The notes under the pieces: model-generated | What the model was told of the DNA's origin: nothing | Databases searched by the model: none | The model's input: the letters and a program-made list of their open reading frames with translations, nothing else | Made by a program: the position numbers and the translations under genes | Source of the DNA: an uncultured Anaerolineae bacterium | GTDB lineage: Bacteria; Chloroflexota; Anaerolineae; J036; Brachytrichaceae | Direction of reading: 5' to 3' | Assembly: GCA_937959265.1 (NCBI GenBank) | Contig: CALGMA010000003.1 | Span: forward strand, 1-64,000 | Length of the DNA: 64,000 nt | In this document: positions 8,759-17,526 of the stretch, in pieces | Position numbering within the stretch: the stretch's first letter is position 1 | Layout of the letters: each line of letters starts with the position of its first letter

Positions 8759-9346
8759 ATGGTGAACAAGAATCCACAAAAGAGCCGAGAACGTGAGGTT
8801 CGGCGCGGTGGCGCGTCGCGACCCGAGAGTGAGGCGCCTGAGCTTGATATTCGGATCGTGGACGTCACGCGCGTCGCCAAGGTGGTTCAGGGTGGCCGTC
8901 GTTTTGCCTTCCGTGCGCTGATTGTGGTAGGGGATAACAACGGGCGCGTTGGCGTCGGTTTGGGTAAAGCGCGCGCCGTGCAGGATGCCATTCGGAAGGC
9001 CACCGACCGCGCGCGCGCGAACATGCAGCGTGTGGAGATCACCGGTTCGACCATCCCGCATCAGGTGATTCAGAAGTACGGCAGCGCCAAGGTGATGTTG
9101 AAGCCGGCGTCGCCCGGCACCGGCGTCATCGCGGGTGGTGGCGTGCGCGCTGTACTCGAAGCCGCCGGCGTGCGCGATGTACTGACCAAGTCGCTCGGTT
9201 CGCCGAACAAACTCAACACCACTTACGCAACATTCCAGGGATTGTGCTCGTTGAAAGACATCAACGAGGAGGCGCGGCGACGCGGTAAGAGCGTCGCCGA
9301 CATCCAGCCATTCTGGAGGCGGGGCAATGGCAGCGACAACAACTGA
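8759..9346 (+). CDS. rpsE: 30S ribosomal protein S5
   Basis: 195 residues with the double-stranded-RNA-binding-like N-domain ([19 protein letters not shown]) and the C-terminal S5 domain ([19 protein letters not shown]). S5 contributes to mRNA unwinding and decoding accuracy together with S3 and S4. The N-terminal about 30 residues are polar and non-conserved. The last 20 bases overlap rpmD in another frame. Confidence 0.97.
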   Translation: MVNKNPQKSREREVRRGGASRPESEAPELDIRIVDVTRVAKVVQGGRRFAFRALIVVGDNNGRVGVGLGKARAVQDAIRKATDRARANMQRVEITGSTIPHQVIQKYGSAKVMLKPASPGTGVIAGGGVRAVLEAAGVRDVLTKSLGSPNKLNTTYATFQGLCSLKDINEEARRRGKSVADIQPFWRRGNGSDNN

Positions 9347-9527
9347 CGCCGGGGTCAAGCGAATCACAGTGAAATGGGTCAAGAGCGCAATCGGCTACGA
9401 CGTGCGCCAGAAGCGCACGCTCAAGGCTCTCGGCCTCAACAGGCTCGGCCAAGAAGTGCAGCACAACGACACGCCGCAGATCCGCGGCATGCTGAATACG
9501 GTGAAGCATTTGGTGGAAGTCAAATGA
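9327..9527 (+). CDS. rpmD: 50S ribosomal protein L30
   Basis: 66 residues with the L30 core [20 protein letters not shown] and the closing segment [18 protein letters not shown]30 is a small peripheral 50S protein missing from some lineages. It overlaps rpsE by 20 bases and its TGA overlaps the rplO ATG (ATGA), so the three genes are translationally linked. Confidence 0.94.
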   Translation: MAATTTDAGVKRITVKWVKSAIGYDVRQKRTLKALGLNRLGQEVQHNDTPQIRGMLNTVKHLVEVK

Positions 9528-10006
9528 AACTACACGAGATTAAACCCGCAGAGGGTTCACGAAAGCGCAAGAAGCGCAAGGGCATAGGCATCGCCGCCGG
9601 CCAGGGCAAAACGGCCGGACGTGGCCAGAAAGGTCAAGCGGCTCGTTCTGGCGGTGTGAAGAGCCCATACTTCGAAGGTGGTCAGTTCCCGATGGTGCGC
9701 AAGTTGCCATTCATGCGCGGCATCGGCTTCAACAATCCTTACCGGATCGTATATCGGCCGGTGAACATAGGGTTGCTGGCCCAGAAGTTCGAAGCGGGGA
9801 GCGAGGTCACACCTGAAGCGCTGGTGGCAGCGGGCATCGCACACAAGAGCGACGAGCACATTGCCATCCTTGGCGTAGGGGAGCTGAATATCCCGTTGAA
9901 AGTAACGGCGCACAAGTTCTCCGAAACGGCCAAACAGAAGATCGAACAGGCCGGCGGCACGGTGACGACGCTCGAAGTGAAACGCGGCGGCTACCGCACG
10001 CGTTAA
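9524..10006 (+). CDS. rplO: 50S ribosomal protein L15
   Basis: 160 residues from the ATG at 9524, which shares ATGA with the rpmD stop; the longer frame upstream simply runs through rpmD. The start [20 protein letters not shown] and the glycine-rich arm KTAGRGQKGQAAR are diagnostic of L15, a late-binding 50S protein that contacts many 23S domains. The C-terminal block ends RGGYRTR. Confidence 0.96.
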   Translation: MKLHEIKPAEGSRKRKKRKGIGIAAGQGKTAGRGQKGQAARSGGVKSPYFEGGQFPMVRKLPFMRGIGFNNPYRIVYRPVNIGLLAQKFEAGSEVTPEALVAAGIAHKSDEHIAILGVGELNIPLKVTAHKFSETAKQKIEQAGGTVTTLEVKRGGYRTR

Positions 10007-10078
10007 GCGCTGTGCTTCCGTTCATGGGCGAAGCCGCGCTCATGGGTGGAGCCCAACTCGAAGCGAAACGCTGAACAC

Positions 10079-11482
10079 ATGTTACAGGCATTACGCAACG
10101 CAATCGCGCTGCCGGAAATCAGGAACAAGATCATCTTCACCTTGTTCATCCTGGTCATCTACCGGCTGATTGCCCACGTGCCGGTGCCGGGGGTAAACCC
10201 GGAGGTGCTGCAACAGATTCGCAACGCCGTGGAGCAAGGTCAAGCCGGTGGTCTGGGCAGCATCGTCGGCCTGCTCAGTCTGCTGTCAGGTGGTGCGGTG
10301 TTCAACTTCTCCGTGCTGGCGATGGGCGTCTATCCGTACGTCACGGCCTCGCTCATCTTGCAACTGCTCATCCCAGTCATCCCGCGTCTCGAAGAGTTGG
10401 CCAAAGAGGGTGACCAGGGCCGGCGCAAGATTAACCGCTTGACTTACTTCTTGACAGTGCCGATGGCGGCACTGAACGCGATTGGCCAGGTCAACATCTT
10501 TGAGAGCATCGGCGCGCAAGTGACCGGTGGCCAGCGCGTGCTGCCACAGTGGGGGTTAGACCGGCCTGAATTCATCCTGCCTACCATCGTCACGATCGTG
10601 ACGATGACCGCCGGCACGATGTTCGCCGTCTGGCTGGGCGAGCTGATTACGGAGCAGGGCATTGGTCAAGGCCTGTCCATTATTATCTTTGGCGGCATCG
10701 TCGCCCGCATTCCGAGCAATATCGCCCAGATTGCAGCGACCAACACAGCTTTCATCACTTTGCTGGCGTTCCTGGCGATCACCGTCATCACCGTGGTTGG
10801 GATCGTTTACATCCAGGAGGGCGAACGACGCATCCCTGTGCAGTATGGCAAGCGGGTGCGCGGCCGGCGCATGTTGGGTGGTGCGGGCACGCACATTCCG
10901 CTCAAAGTGAACACGGCGGGGATGATTCCGCTGATCTTCGCGCAAGCCATGCTGGTCTTCCCGGCGATTATCGCCGGCTTCTTCGTCAACAGCAGCGATG
11001 CCGGCGTGCAGCGGTTTGCGCAGGATGTCGTCAGCCTGTTCAGCGCCGGCCAGGCCAGTTCTGATGCTTTGTCGTGGAGCCTGGTGTTCTACACCATCGT
11101 GTACTTCCTGCTCGTCATCGGCTTCACATATTTCTATACCGACGTGATGATGCAGCAACAGAACCTGGCCGAAAATCTGCAGAAACAGGGTGGTTTCATC
11201 CCCGGTATCCGGCCGGGCAAGACCACGGAGATATTCATCACGCGCGTGATGCGGCGGCTCACGCTCGTCGGGGCCTTGTTCCTGGGACTGTTAGCCATCT
11301 TGCCATATTTGCTGAACTTCCTGTCTCACGTGCCTGGGTTCGCCTTCCTGAGGCCGGTGGGCAACAACAACTTGCTGTTGTCTGGCGCGGGGCTGTTGAT
11401 CGTCGTCGGCGTCGTGCTGGATACGATGCGCCAGCTCGAAGCCCAGCTCATGATGCGTAACTACGAGGGGTTCATCAAGTGA
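10079..11482 (+). CDS. secY: Protein translocase subunit SecY
   Basis: 467 residues from ATG 10079 (MLQALRNAIALPEIRNKI). SecY forms the protein-conducting channel of the SecYEG complex in the cytoplasmic membrane. Ten hydrophobic segments can be traced, with the conserved second-helix region FNFSVLAMGVYPYVTASLI, the cytosolic loop EGERRIPVQYGKRVRG and the C-terminal NLQKQGGFIPGIRPGK. It is somewhat longer than E. coli SecY (443), mainly in periplasmic loops. An imperfect hairpin spans the rplO-secY spacer (10006-10072). Confidence 0.97.
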   Translation: MLQALRNAIALPEIRNKIIFTLFILVIYRLIAHVPVPGVNPEVLQQIRNAVEQGQAGGLGSIVGLLSLLSGGAVFNFSVLAMGVYPYVTASLILQLLIPVIPRLEELAKEGDQGRRKINRLTYFLTVPMAALNAIGQVNIFESIGAQVTGGQRVLPQWGLDRPEFILPTIVTIVTMTAGTMFAVWLGELITEQGIGQGLSIIIFGGIVARIPSNIAQIAATNTAFITLLAFLAITVITVVGIVYIQEGERRIPVQYGKRVRGRRMLGGAGTHIPLKVNTAGMIPLIFAQAMLVFPAIIAGFFVNSSDAGVQRFAQDVVSLFSAGQASSDALSWSLVFYTIVYFLLVIGFTYFYTDVMMQQQNLAENLQKQGGFIPGIRPGKTTEIFITRVMRRLTLVGALFLGLLAILPYLLNFLSHVPGFAFLRPVGNNNLLLSGAGLLIVVGVVLDTMRQLEAQLMMRNYEGFIK

Positions 11483-11561
11483 AAACCTGGCTTCCCTGCG
11501 TTGTTGCGACGGATCATATGAGTGCACGGGCGCTGGTCCGCTGCGCAAGAGGTTGATGACG

Positions 11562-12224
11562 ATGTACGGCATCGTGTTGCTTGGCGCGCCGGGAGCGGGC
11601 AAGGGGACGCAGGCCGTCCTGCTTTCGAAGGATCTGCACATACCACACATCTCGAGCGGCGACCTCTTTCGCGAGAACATTAAAAACCAGACTGAACTCG
11701 GCAAGCTGGCGCAGCAGTATCTCGACCACGGCGACCTCGTGCCGGACGAGGTCACCATCGGCATGGTGCGCGAACGGTTGAGCCGTCCCGATACTGCGCA
11801 AGGCTTTATCCTGGACGGGTTCCCACGCACGATTCCGCAGGCTGATGCACTGGCGCAGTTGCTTCAGGAACTCGGCAAATGCATCACCATCGTGCCCTAT
11901 ATTCGTGTGCGCGAGCGCATGTTGATGGAGCGTCTTTCGCATCGCTGGACGTGTCGTGACTGCGGCGCGGTGTTCAGTTACGAATCCGTGCCGCCGCGCG
12001 AAGGCTGTAAGAAAGATGTCTGCACGGGCGAGCTGTACCAGCGCTCGGATGACAACCCCGAAACACAAGCCCGCCGCATCCGCGTCTATCAAGAGCAGAC
12101 TGCGCCGCTTATTGATTACTACCGCAACCTCGGCCTGTTGCGCGAGGTGAACGGCGAACACACGATCCCCTACGTCCATCACTTGCTGCGTCAGTTGATC
12201 ATGACCAGCCACGAGTGTGATTGA
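11562..12224 (+). CDS. adk: Adenylate kinase with Cys4 lid
   Basis: 220 residues from ATG 11562; the TTG at 11553 and ATG at 11556 lie too close to AGAGG (11548-11552). It catalyses ATP + AMP to 2 ADP in the cytoplasm. The P-loop GAPGAGKGTQ is near residues 8-17, FILDGFPRT near 82-90. The lid carries cysteines at about 131, 134, 149 and 154, spaced for a bound zinc as in Gram-positive and thermophile enzymes. Placement between secY and map is canonical. Confidence 0.97.
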   Translation: MYGIVLLGAPGAGKGTQAVLLSKDLHIPHISSGDLFRENIKNQTELGKLAQQYLDHGDLVPDEVTIGMVRERLSRPDTAQGFILDGFPRTIPQADALAQLLQELGKCITIVPYIRVRERMLMERLSHRWTCRDCGAVFSYESVPPREGCKKDVCTGELYQRSDDNPETQARRIRVYQEQTAPLIDYYRNLGLLREVNGEHTIPYVHHLLRQLIMTSHECD

Positions 12225-12262
12225 GCGACATCTGGTATGGGATCGAGTAGTGAGTAGCAGCG

Positions 12263-13030
12263 ATGATTGTGTTGAAGACGGCGCAAGAGATCGCCATTAT
12301 GCGTCAGGCGGGTCGAATCGTAGCGACCGTGCTGGCAGAGTTGAAGGAACGCGTCGCACCGGGCGTGAGCTTGATCGAGCTGGATCGGCTGGCGGAGAAA
12401 ATCATCACGCAGTGCGGCGCTACGCCGTCGTTCAAGAACTATGCGCCGAGTGGTGCGCCGTATCCCTTCCCGGCCTCGATCTGTGCGTCGGTCGATGATG
12501 AAGTGGTGCACGGCATCCCTGGCCAGCGACGCCTCAAAGAGGGAGAAATCGTCAAGCTCGATGTTGGCGCGATGTACAAAGGCTATCATGCTGACTCGGC
12601 GATCACAGTTGGTGTTGGGCGCATCCCAGCGCGCGCGCAACGGTTGATGCAGGTGACGCAGGAGTGTCTGGCCGCGGCGATCGCTGCGGCGCGCAAGGGC
12701 AATCGCTTTGGCGACATCGGCGCAGCGATTCAGGGCGTCGCCGAGCCGCGCGGCTATTCGGTGGTGCGCGAGTACACCAGTCACGGCGTCGGTCGCGAAT
12801 TGCATGAAGGGTTTGGCTTGCCGAACGCCGGACAGGCCGAGCATGGCATGTTGCTGCGCCCGGGACTCACCATCGCGCTGGAGCCGATGATCAACGAGGG
12901 ACGCGCTGAAACAAAGATTAAGAAAGATGGCTGGACAGTCGTAACGATTGATGGTAAACTTTCCGCCCAATTTGAGCATACCGTGGCCATCACCGATGGT
13001 GAAGCTGAGATATTGACGAAGCTCGATTAG
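12263..13030 (+). CDS. map: Methionine aminopeptidase, type I
   Basis: 255 residues. Removes the initiator methionine from nascent proteins. The pita-bread metal site is intact: aspartates in LDVGAMYKGYHADSA, histidine in SHGVGREL, glutamate in LEPMINEG and glutamate in FEHTVAIT. It lacks an N-terminal zinc-finger extension, as expected for the short bacterial type Ia. infA, often next in this gene order, is not found before rpmJ. Confidence 0.97.
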   Translation: MIVLKTAQEIAIMRQAGRIVATVLAELKERVAPGVSLIELDRLAEKIITQCGATPSFKNYAPSGAPYPFPASICASVDDEVVHGIPGQRRLKEGEIVKLDVGAMYKGYHADSAITVGVGRIPARAQRLMQVTQECLAAAIAAARKGNRFGDIGAAIQGVAEPRGYSVVREYTSHGVGRELHEGFGLPNAGQAEHGMLLRPGLTIALEPMINEGRAETKIKKDGWTVVTIDGKLSAQFEHTVAITDGEAEILTKLD

Positions 13031-13051
13031 AAGCTCAGGGAGATTGGCTGG

Positions 13052-13084
13052 CGTCCGGCTCGCGCGAAGCGTGCGAGTCGGACG
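13052..13084 (+). other. Strong stem-loop between map and rpmJ
   Basis: CGTCCGGCTCGC (13052-13063) pairs with GCGAGTCGGACG (13073-13084): 12 pairs with a single G-T wobble and a 9-base loop. No T-run follows (TCGCATGT), so it is unlikely to terminate fully. The 124-base spacer holds nothing that encodes infA. Confidence 0.6.
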
Positions 13085-13154
13085 TCGCATGTATGTGAGT
13101 TTCAGGCGTTCCCTATCTATGGGGAGCACCACGGGCTCGGGAACGAGGTGAAAA

Positions 13155-13268
13155 GTGAAAGTAGCAGCATCAGTGAAAAAGCGCTGCCCGAAATGCAAAA
13201 TCATCAAGCGGCACGGGCGCGTTTACGTCATTTGTGAGAACCCAAAGCACAAGCAGAGGCAGGGTTAG
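13155..13268 (+). CDS. rpmJ: 50S ribosomal protein L36
   Basis: 37 residues starting with GTG at 13155 (reads [20 protein letters not shown]), ending KHKQRQG at the TAG 13266-13268. GAGGTG lies 8 bases upstream. The zinc ligands are all kept: CPKC, the third Cys in VICE and the His in NPKHK, so this is the zinc-binding form of L36. It sits 9 bases before rpsM, the normal neighbour. Confidence 0.96.
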   Translation: MKVAASVKKRCPKCKIIKRHGRVYVICENPKHKQRQG

Positions 13269-13277
13269 GAGACGACC

Positions 13278-13667
13278 ATGGCAAGAATCGCTGGAGTAGA
13301 TCTGCCGCGCAACAAGCGCGTTGACATCGGGTTGGCCTATATCTATGGTATCGGCCGTCCGCTGGCAAAGGAAATCCTCGCCCGCACCAACATCAACCCT
13401 GCGACTCGCATCAAGGACCTGACCGAGGCAGAAGCAGCCATCTTGCGCGAGATTGTGGAGAAAGAATATAAGGTGGAGGGTGATCTGCGCCGCGAAGTGC
13501 AGCTCAATATCAAGCGCTTGATCGAGATCGGCTCATATCGCGGGCTGCGCCACAAGCGCAACTTGCCGGCTCGGGGCCAGCGCACGCGCACGAATGCGCG
13601 CACGCGTAAGGGTGTGAAGAAGACGGTGGCCGGGCGTGGTCGCCGGCGTGGCGCGAAGAAGAAGTAA
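13278..13667 (+). CDS. rpsM: 30S ribosomal protein S13
   Basis: 129 residues: [18 protein letters not shown] at the start, a helix-two-turn-helix core, and [20 protein letters not shown] followed by NARTRKG near the C-terminus. S13 lies in the 30S head and touches the P-site tRNA and the B1 bridges. The C-terminal Arg/Lys tail is a few residues longer than in E. coli. A hairpin (13676-13705, nine pairs with two G-T) fills the spacer to rpsK. Confidence 0.97.
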   Translation: MARIAGVDLPRNKRVDIGLAYIYGIGRPLAKEILARTNINPATRIKDLTEAEAAILREIVEKEYKVEGDLRREVQLNIKRLIEIGSYRGLRHKRNLPARGQRTRTNARTRKGVKKTVAGRGRRRGAKKK

Positions 13668-13728
13668 AGCGCGTCGCGGGAGCGGGGCATATGCTTCGTT
13701 CTCGCGCCTGTTCGAATAAGACTCGCCT

Positions 13729-14139
13729 ATGGGTAAAGCAGCAAGCACACGTGGTCCGCGTCGCCAAACCAACCCGCGACGCGCGCGCAAAAACGTCGCT
13801 CAGGGCGTGGTGCATATCCACGCCATGTTCAACAACACGATCGTGACGATCACCGACAAGGCCGGCAACACGATCTGCTGGGGCAGCGCCGGCTCGGCTG
13901 GCTTCAAAGGCAACCGCAAAAGCACGCCCTTCGCTGCCCGCATCGCCGCGCAGAACGCGTATCGCGCGGCTGTGGAGAACGGCATGCAGGAAGTGGACGT
14001 CTATGTGAAGGGGCCGGGTCCGGGTCGGGAAGCAGCCGTGCGCGCGTTGCAAGGCACCGGCCTGCGCGTCAAGTCCATTACCGATATCACACCTGTGCCG
14101 CATAACGGGTGCCGACCTAAGAAGCGCCGCCGCGTGTGA
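13729..14139 (+). CDS. rpsK: 30S ribosomal protein S11
   Basis: 136 residues with the S11 core: [17 protein letters not shown], the block [13 protein letters not shown], and the C-terminal [21 protein letters not shown]11 forms part of the platform and the mRNA exit channel. The N-terminal 25 residues are basic and less conserved. Followed by a structured 89-base spacer before rpsD. Confidence 0.97.
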   Translation: MGKAASTRGPRRQTNPRRARKNVAQGVVHIHAMFNNTIVTITDKAGNTICWGSAGSAGFKGNRKSTPFAARIAAQNAYRAAVENGMQEVDVYVKGPGPGREAAVRALQGTGLRVKSITDITPVPHNGCRPKKRRRV

Positions 14140-14162
14140 GCGCATTCGGCGATTGTTCGTTC

Positions 14163-14214
14163 GAGACGCGCGATTTGGAGGAAGACGGCCCGTTGTAAAC
14201 AAATCGAACGTCTC
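14163..14214 (+). promoter_or_regulatory. Structured leader upstream of rpsD (candidate S4 autoregulatory element)
   Basis: GAGACG (14163-14168) pairs with CGTCTC (14209-14214) and, after a 2 by 2 internal loop, CGATTTG (14171-14177) pairs with CAAATCG (14200-14206); the loop is 22 bases. The stem begins 23 bases after rpsK and ends 14 bases before the rpsD ATG. S4 is known to control its own mRNA in E. coli and Bacillus; whether this leader binds S4 is inference. Confidence 0.45.
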
Positions 14215-14228
14215 ACATTAGAGAAAAG

Positions 14229-14867
14229 ATGGCTCGACACATTGAACCTGTTTGTAGATTGTGTCGCCGCGAAGGCGAAAAACTCTATCTGAAGGGCGCT
14301 CGTTGTCTCACACCAAAGTGCGCTTTGGAGCGACGCGGGATTATCCCCGGCCAGCATGGACCGAACATGCGCACGCGCCGCAGCAAGGCGAGCGATTACT
14401 CGCTGCAGTTGCGTGAGAAGCAGAAGATGCGACGCATGTACGGCGTGCTCGAGGCACAGTTCCGCCGCTACTTCCGCGAAGCGCTCAAGCGCCGCGGCGT
14501 GACCGGCTCAGAATTGCTCATCTTGCTGGAACGCCGACTCGATAACGTGGTCTATCGCATGGGCTTCGCACCCTCGCGCGCTGCGGCACGTCAGTTGATC
14601 AACCACGCGCACCTGAATGTGAACGATCATCCGATCGACGTGCCGTCCTACCTGGTCAAGCCGGGGGACAAGATCTCTGTACGCGAAGCCAGTCGGAAGT
14701 TGACCTATTTCAAGGAGCTGATGGCGGATAAGGATACGCCGCCGGCGCCGGCTTGGCTGTCAGCTGATCGCAGCACACTGACCGGCGTCGTTCATGCCCT
14801 CCCGAAGCGCGAAGATATTGACGTGCAGTTGAAAGAACAGCTCGTCGTAGAGTATTACTCGCGGTAG
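14229..14867 (+). CDS. rpsD: 30S ribosomal protein S4
   Basis: 212 residues. S4 starts assembly of the 5' domain of 16S rRNA. The N-terminal region keeps four cysteines (CRLC near residues 9-12, then C and C in [10 protein letters not shown]), the zinc-binding arrangement seen in thermophile S4. The S4 RNA-binding domain ([20 protein letters not shown]) lies near residues 98-160. The structured leader directly upstream may mediate feedback. Confidence 0.97.
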   Translation: MARHIEPVCRLCRREGEKLYLKGARCLTPKCALERRGIIPGQHGPNMRTRRSKASDYSLQLREKQKMRRMYGVLEAQFRRYFREALKRRGVTGSELLILLERRLDNVVYRMGFAPSRAAARQLINHAHLNVNDHPIDVPSYLVKPGDKISVREASRKLTYFKELMADKDTPPAPAWLSADRSTLTGVVHALPKREDIDVQLKEQLVVEYYSR

Positions 14868-14921
14868 CAAGTTGTGTTGGCGCTTGCGCTATGGCGCGGG
14901 CGCCGGACGAGGAAGAAGCAC

Positions 14922-15890
14922 ATGCTATCTGCACCTGTCTTTCCGAAAGTTGAGAGCGACGCCCTCACGCGCGACTATGGCCGCTTCATCATCGGCGCCA
15001 TGGAACCTGGTTTCGGCATCACGCTGGGAAACGCGCTCCGTCGTGTGTTGCTCAGCTCGTTGCCCGGCGCAGCCGTGACTTCGATGCGCATCACCGACGT
15101 GCATCATGAGTTCTCTGACATCCCCGATGTGAAGGAGGATGTGACTCAGTTGATGCTCAACGTGAAGCAGATTCGCATGCGCATGCACAGCGAAGGCCCA
15201 CTGCGCATGCGTCTGGAAGTCCGTGGCGAAGGTGTGGTCACTGCCGGCGACATTCAGGCGCCGCCGGAGATCGAGATCGTCAACCCGGATCTCTATCTGC
15301 TGACGACCGACTCGAACAAGGCGCGCCTCGACATCGAATTTCAAGTCGAGATGGGGCGTGGTTATTCACCGGCTGAGCAGCGCGGCCGACTGCCGATCGG
15401 CGAGCTCCCTGTAGATGCGATCTACAGCCCGGTGCGGCGCGTTAACTATCGCGTCGAGCCGGCGCGCATCGGCCAGACGACGAACTATGATCGGTTGATC
15501 ATGGAGGTCTGGACCGACGGCACGATCCGCCCCCAGGACGCGCTGTCACAGTCAGCCGCGATCCTGGTGCAACACCTGCGTTTGATCGCCGGTGTGAGCC
15601 TGGAAGAAGTGATGCTCGAGGGCGAGAGCGACAACAAGGGCATACCGAGCGAATGGAGCGACAAGCCCATCGAGGAACTCGACCTCAGCGTTCGTGTCTA
15701 TAACTCGCTCAAGCGCACTGGCATCAGCACCGTCGGTGAATTGCTTGAAATGATGGAGCGGAGCGGCGGCAACTTAACCAATCTGCGTAATTTCGGCGAG
15801 AAGTCCATGGCGGAGCTGAAAGAGAAGTTGCGCGCCCGCGGGTTGCTCCCGCAGGAAGAAAAGACGGAAGAAGAAGTGGACGAGGTGTGA
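14922..15890 (+). CDS. rpoA: DNA-directed RNA polymerase subunit alpha
   Basis: 322 residues from ATG 14922 (MLSAPVFPKVESDALTRDYG), chosen over an upstream in-frame ATG at 14874 because the extra 16 residues are Arg-rich and non-conserved and GAGGAAGAAG precedes 14922. N-terminal dimerisation domain with GNALRRVLLSSLPGAAV near residue 35; C-terminal domain with LDLSVRVYNSLKRTGI and LRNFGEKSMAELKEKL (helix-hairpin-helix), which binds UP elements and activators. The acidic tail is normal. One base separates it from rplQ. Confidence 0.97.
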   Translation: MLSAPVFPKVESDALTRDYGRFIIGAMEPGFGITLGNALRRVLLSSLPGAAVTSMRITDVHHEFSDIPDVKEDVTQLMLNVKQIRMRMHSEGPLRMRLEVRGEGVVTAGDIQAPPEIEIVNPDLYLLTTDSNKARLDIEFQVEMGRGYSPAEQRGRLPIGELPVDAIYSPVRRVNYRVEPARIGQTTNYDRLIMEVWTDGTIRPQDALSQSAAILVQHLRLIAGVSLEEVMLEGESDNKGIPSEWSDKPIEELDLSVRVYNSLKRTGISTVGELLEMMERSGGNLTNLRNFGEKSMAELKEKLRARGLLPQEEKTEEEVDEV

Positions 15891-15891
15891 C

Positions 15892-16266
15892 ATGAGGCAC
15901 AAGGTATCGGGTTACAAACTTGGCCGTTCGACGGCGCAACGCACGGCGCTGCGCCGCAGCCTGGTGACCGAGTTGATAGATCACGGTCGCATCCAGACGA
16001 CCGAAGCGAAGTGCAAGGCGATCCGCGACCAAGCCGAGAAGCTGGTGACGATTGCGAAGTCCGGGTTGGTGGACGACAAGGCTCAGCAGGTGCATGCGCG
16101 GCGACTGGTCGCCGCGCGGGTGAACGGCGGGCCGGCGACGGTACGCAAGTTGTTCGAGGACATTGCGCCACGCTATGCGAATCGCAATGGTGGCTATACC
16201 CGCATCAGCAAACTCGGCCCACGTAAAGGCGATAACGCGCCGATGGCGATTATCGAGTGGATTTGA
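15892..16266 (+). CDS. rplQ: 50S ribosomal protein L17
   Basis: 124 residues starting MRHKVSGYKLGRSTAQRTAL, the normal L17 opening; the second block reads RIQTTEAKCKAIRDQAEKLV and the end is GDNAPMAIIEWI. L17 lies near the tunnel exit. Its last 10 bases overlap the proposed truA start, so truA is probably translated by coupling. Confidence 0.96.
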   Translation: MRHKVSGYKLGRSTAQRTALRRSLVTELIDHGRIQTTEAKCKAIRDQAEKLVTIAKSGLVDDKAQQVHARRLVAARVNGGPATVRKLFEDIAPRYANRNGGYTRISKLGPRKGDNAPMAIIEWI

Positions 16267-17006
16267 AGATTCGCGCGAAGGTCGCCTACGACGGCACGGA
16301 GTTTATCGGGTTTCAACGACAAGCCGCGCAGCGTGGGCGAACGGTGCAAGGAGAACTGGAGGCAGCCCTAGAGAAAGTTTGTCGGTCGCGTGTCGCCGTC
16401 GTAGGCGCAGGTCGTACTGATGCCGGTGTGCATGCCACCGGCCAGGTCATCGCTTTCGAGGTGGATTGGAAACATCCGCTCGACGCGCTTGGCCGGGCGC
16501 TGAATGCGACGCTGCCGGAAGACGTAGCCGTTCGTGACTTGGCGCTATGTGAGGCGGGGTTTCATCCGCGCTTCAGCGCGAAGAGCAGAACCTACGTTTA
16601 TACAGTCTACGTCAGTGAAGTGCGACAGCCGCTGCTGCGACGCTTCGCTTGGCAGCTCGAACAGCGACCCGACGTATCGGTGATGAATGAGGCGGCTCGG
16701 CGATTGATTGGATTGCACGACTTCGCTGCGTTTGGCAGTCCGCCATTGGGAAGACCGGGAGAGACAACGGTGCGCGAAGTGCTGCGCGCAGATTGGCAAG
16801 CGATGGATGATCGGTTGTGGTTCACGATCGAGGCAAATGCTTTCCTCTTTCGGATGGTGCGCCGGATCGTGGTGGCCCTGGTGCGCGTGGGCCGAGGTGA
16901 ATACGGCCCGGACGAGATCGCGGACATACTGGAAAGTAGAGATGCACAGCGGATCAAGGGCTTGGCGCCCGCATGTGGGCTGTGCCTCGTGGATGTGAAA
17001 TACTAG
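16257..17006 (+). CDS. truA: tRNA pseudouridine(38-40) synthase
   Basis: 249 residues from GTG 16257; a TTG two codons later (16263) is an equally possible start, and no clear Shine-Dalgarno separates them. TruA converts U38, U39 and U40 of the anticodon arm to pseudouridine. The catalytic aspartate is in GAGRTDAGVHATGQ near residue 53, and the RNA-binding segment FLFRMVRRIVVALVRVGRG is present. Overlap with rplQ is a common arrangement (rpoA-rplQ-truA-rplM-rpsI). Confidence 0.95.
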   Translation: MDLKIRAKVAYDGTEFIGFQRQAAQRGRTVQGELEAALEKVCRSRVAVVGAGRTDAGVHATGQVIAFEVDWKHPLDALGRALNATLPEDVAVRDLALCEAGFHPRFSAKSRTYVYTVYVSEVRQPLLRRFAWQLEQRPDVSVMNEAARRLIGLHDFAAFGSPPLGRPGETTVREVLRADWQAMDDRLWFTIEANAFLFRMVRRIVVALVRVGRGEYGPDEIADILESRDAQRIKGLAPACGLCLVDVKY

Positions 17007-17013
17007 GTGCAAG

Positions 17014-17466
17014 ATGAGGACGATCAAGACATACATGGCGAAGCCAGAAGAGGCCCGCGCCAGCCAACGCTGGTATGTCGTAGATGCGGAGGGTGTCACA
17101 CTGGGCCGGCTTGCCAGCCAGGTTGCCAAAGTCATCGAGGGCAAGCACAAGCCCATGTATTCGCCGCACGTGGACTGCGGCGACTACGTGATCGTGGTAA
17201 ACGCCCAGAAAATCCGCGTCACTGGCGATAAGATGACCGAGAAGAAGTATCAGCGGCACTCCCTGTATCCTGGCGGCTTTAAGGAGGAGAATCTGCGCGA
17301 TCTCCTGGCGCGCAATCCGGAGCGCGTCATTCGCGAAGCGGTCTGGGGCATGATTCCGCATGGGCGACTGGGTCGCAAGATGATCAAGAAGCTGAAGGTG
17401 TATGGCGGCCCAGATCATGAGCATGGTGCGCAGAAACCGCAGCCGCTGGAGATTCGGGACAAGTGA
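17014..17466 (+). CDS. rplM: 50S ribosomal protein L13
   Basis: 150 residues. L13 is an early-assembling 50S protein. The motif WYVVDAEGVTLGRLASQVAK near residue 20, the block YVIVVNAQKIRVTGDKM and the C-terminal VWGMIPHGRLGRKMIKKLKV are standard. The N-terminus (MRTIKTYMAKPEEARASQ) is a few residues longer than in E. coli. It is followed by a 60-base spacer with a 9-pair hairpin containing one mismatch (17480-17507). Confidence 0.96.
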   Translation: MRTIKTYMAKPEEARASQRWYVVDAEGVTLGRLASQVAKVIEGKHKPMYSPHVDCGDYVIVVNAQKIRVTGDKMTEKKYQRHSLYPGGFKEENLRDLLARNPERVIREAVWGMIPHGRLGRKMIKKLKVYGGPDHEHGAQKPQPLEIRDK

Positions 17467-17526
17467 TAGGGACCGGCGTGCGACGAAGATGCGAGTTGCT
17501 TCGCCGCTGCCGAGGACGTATAGCCT

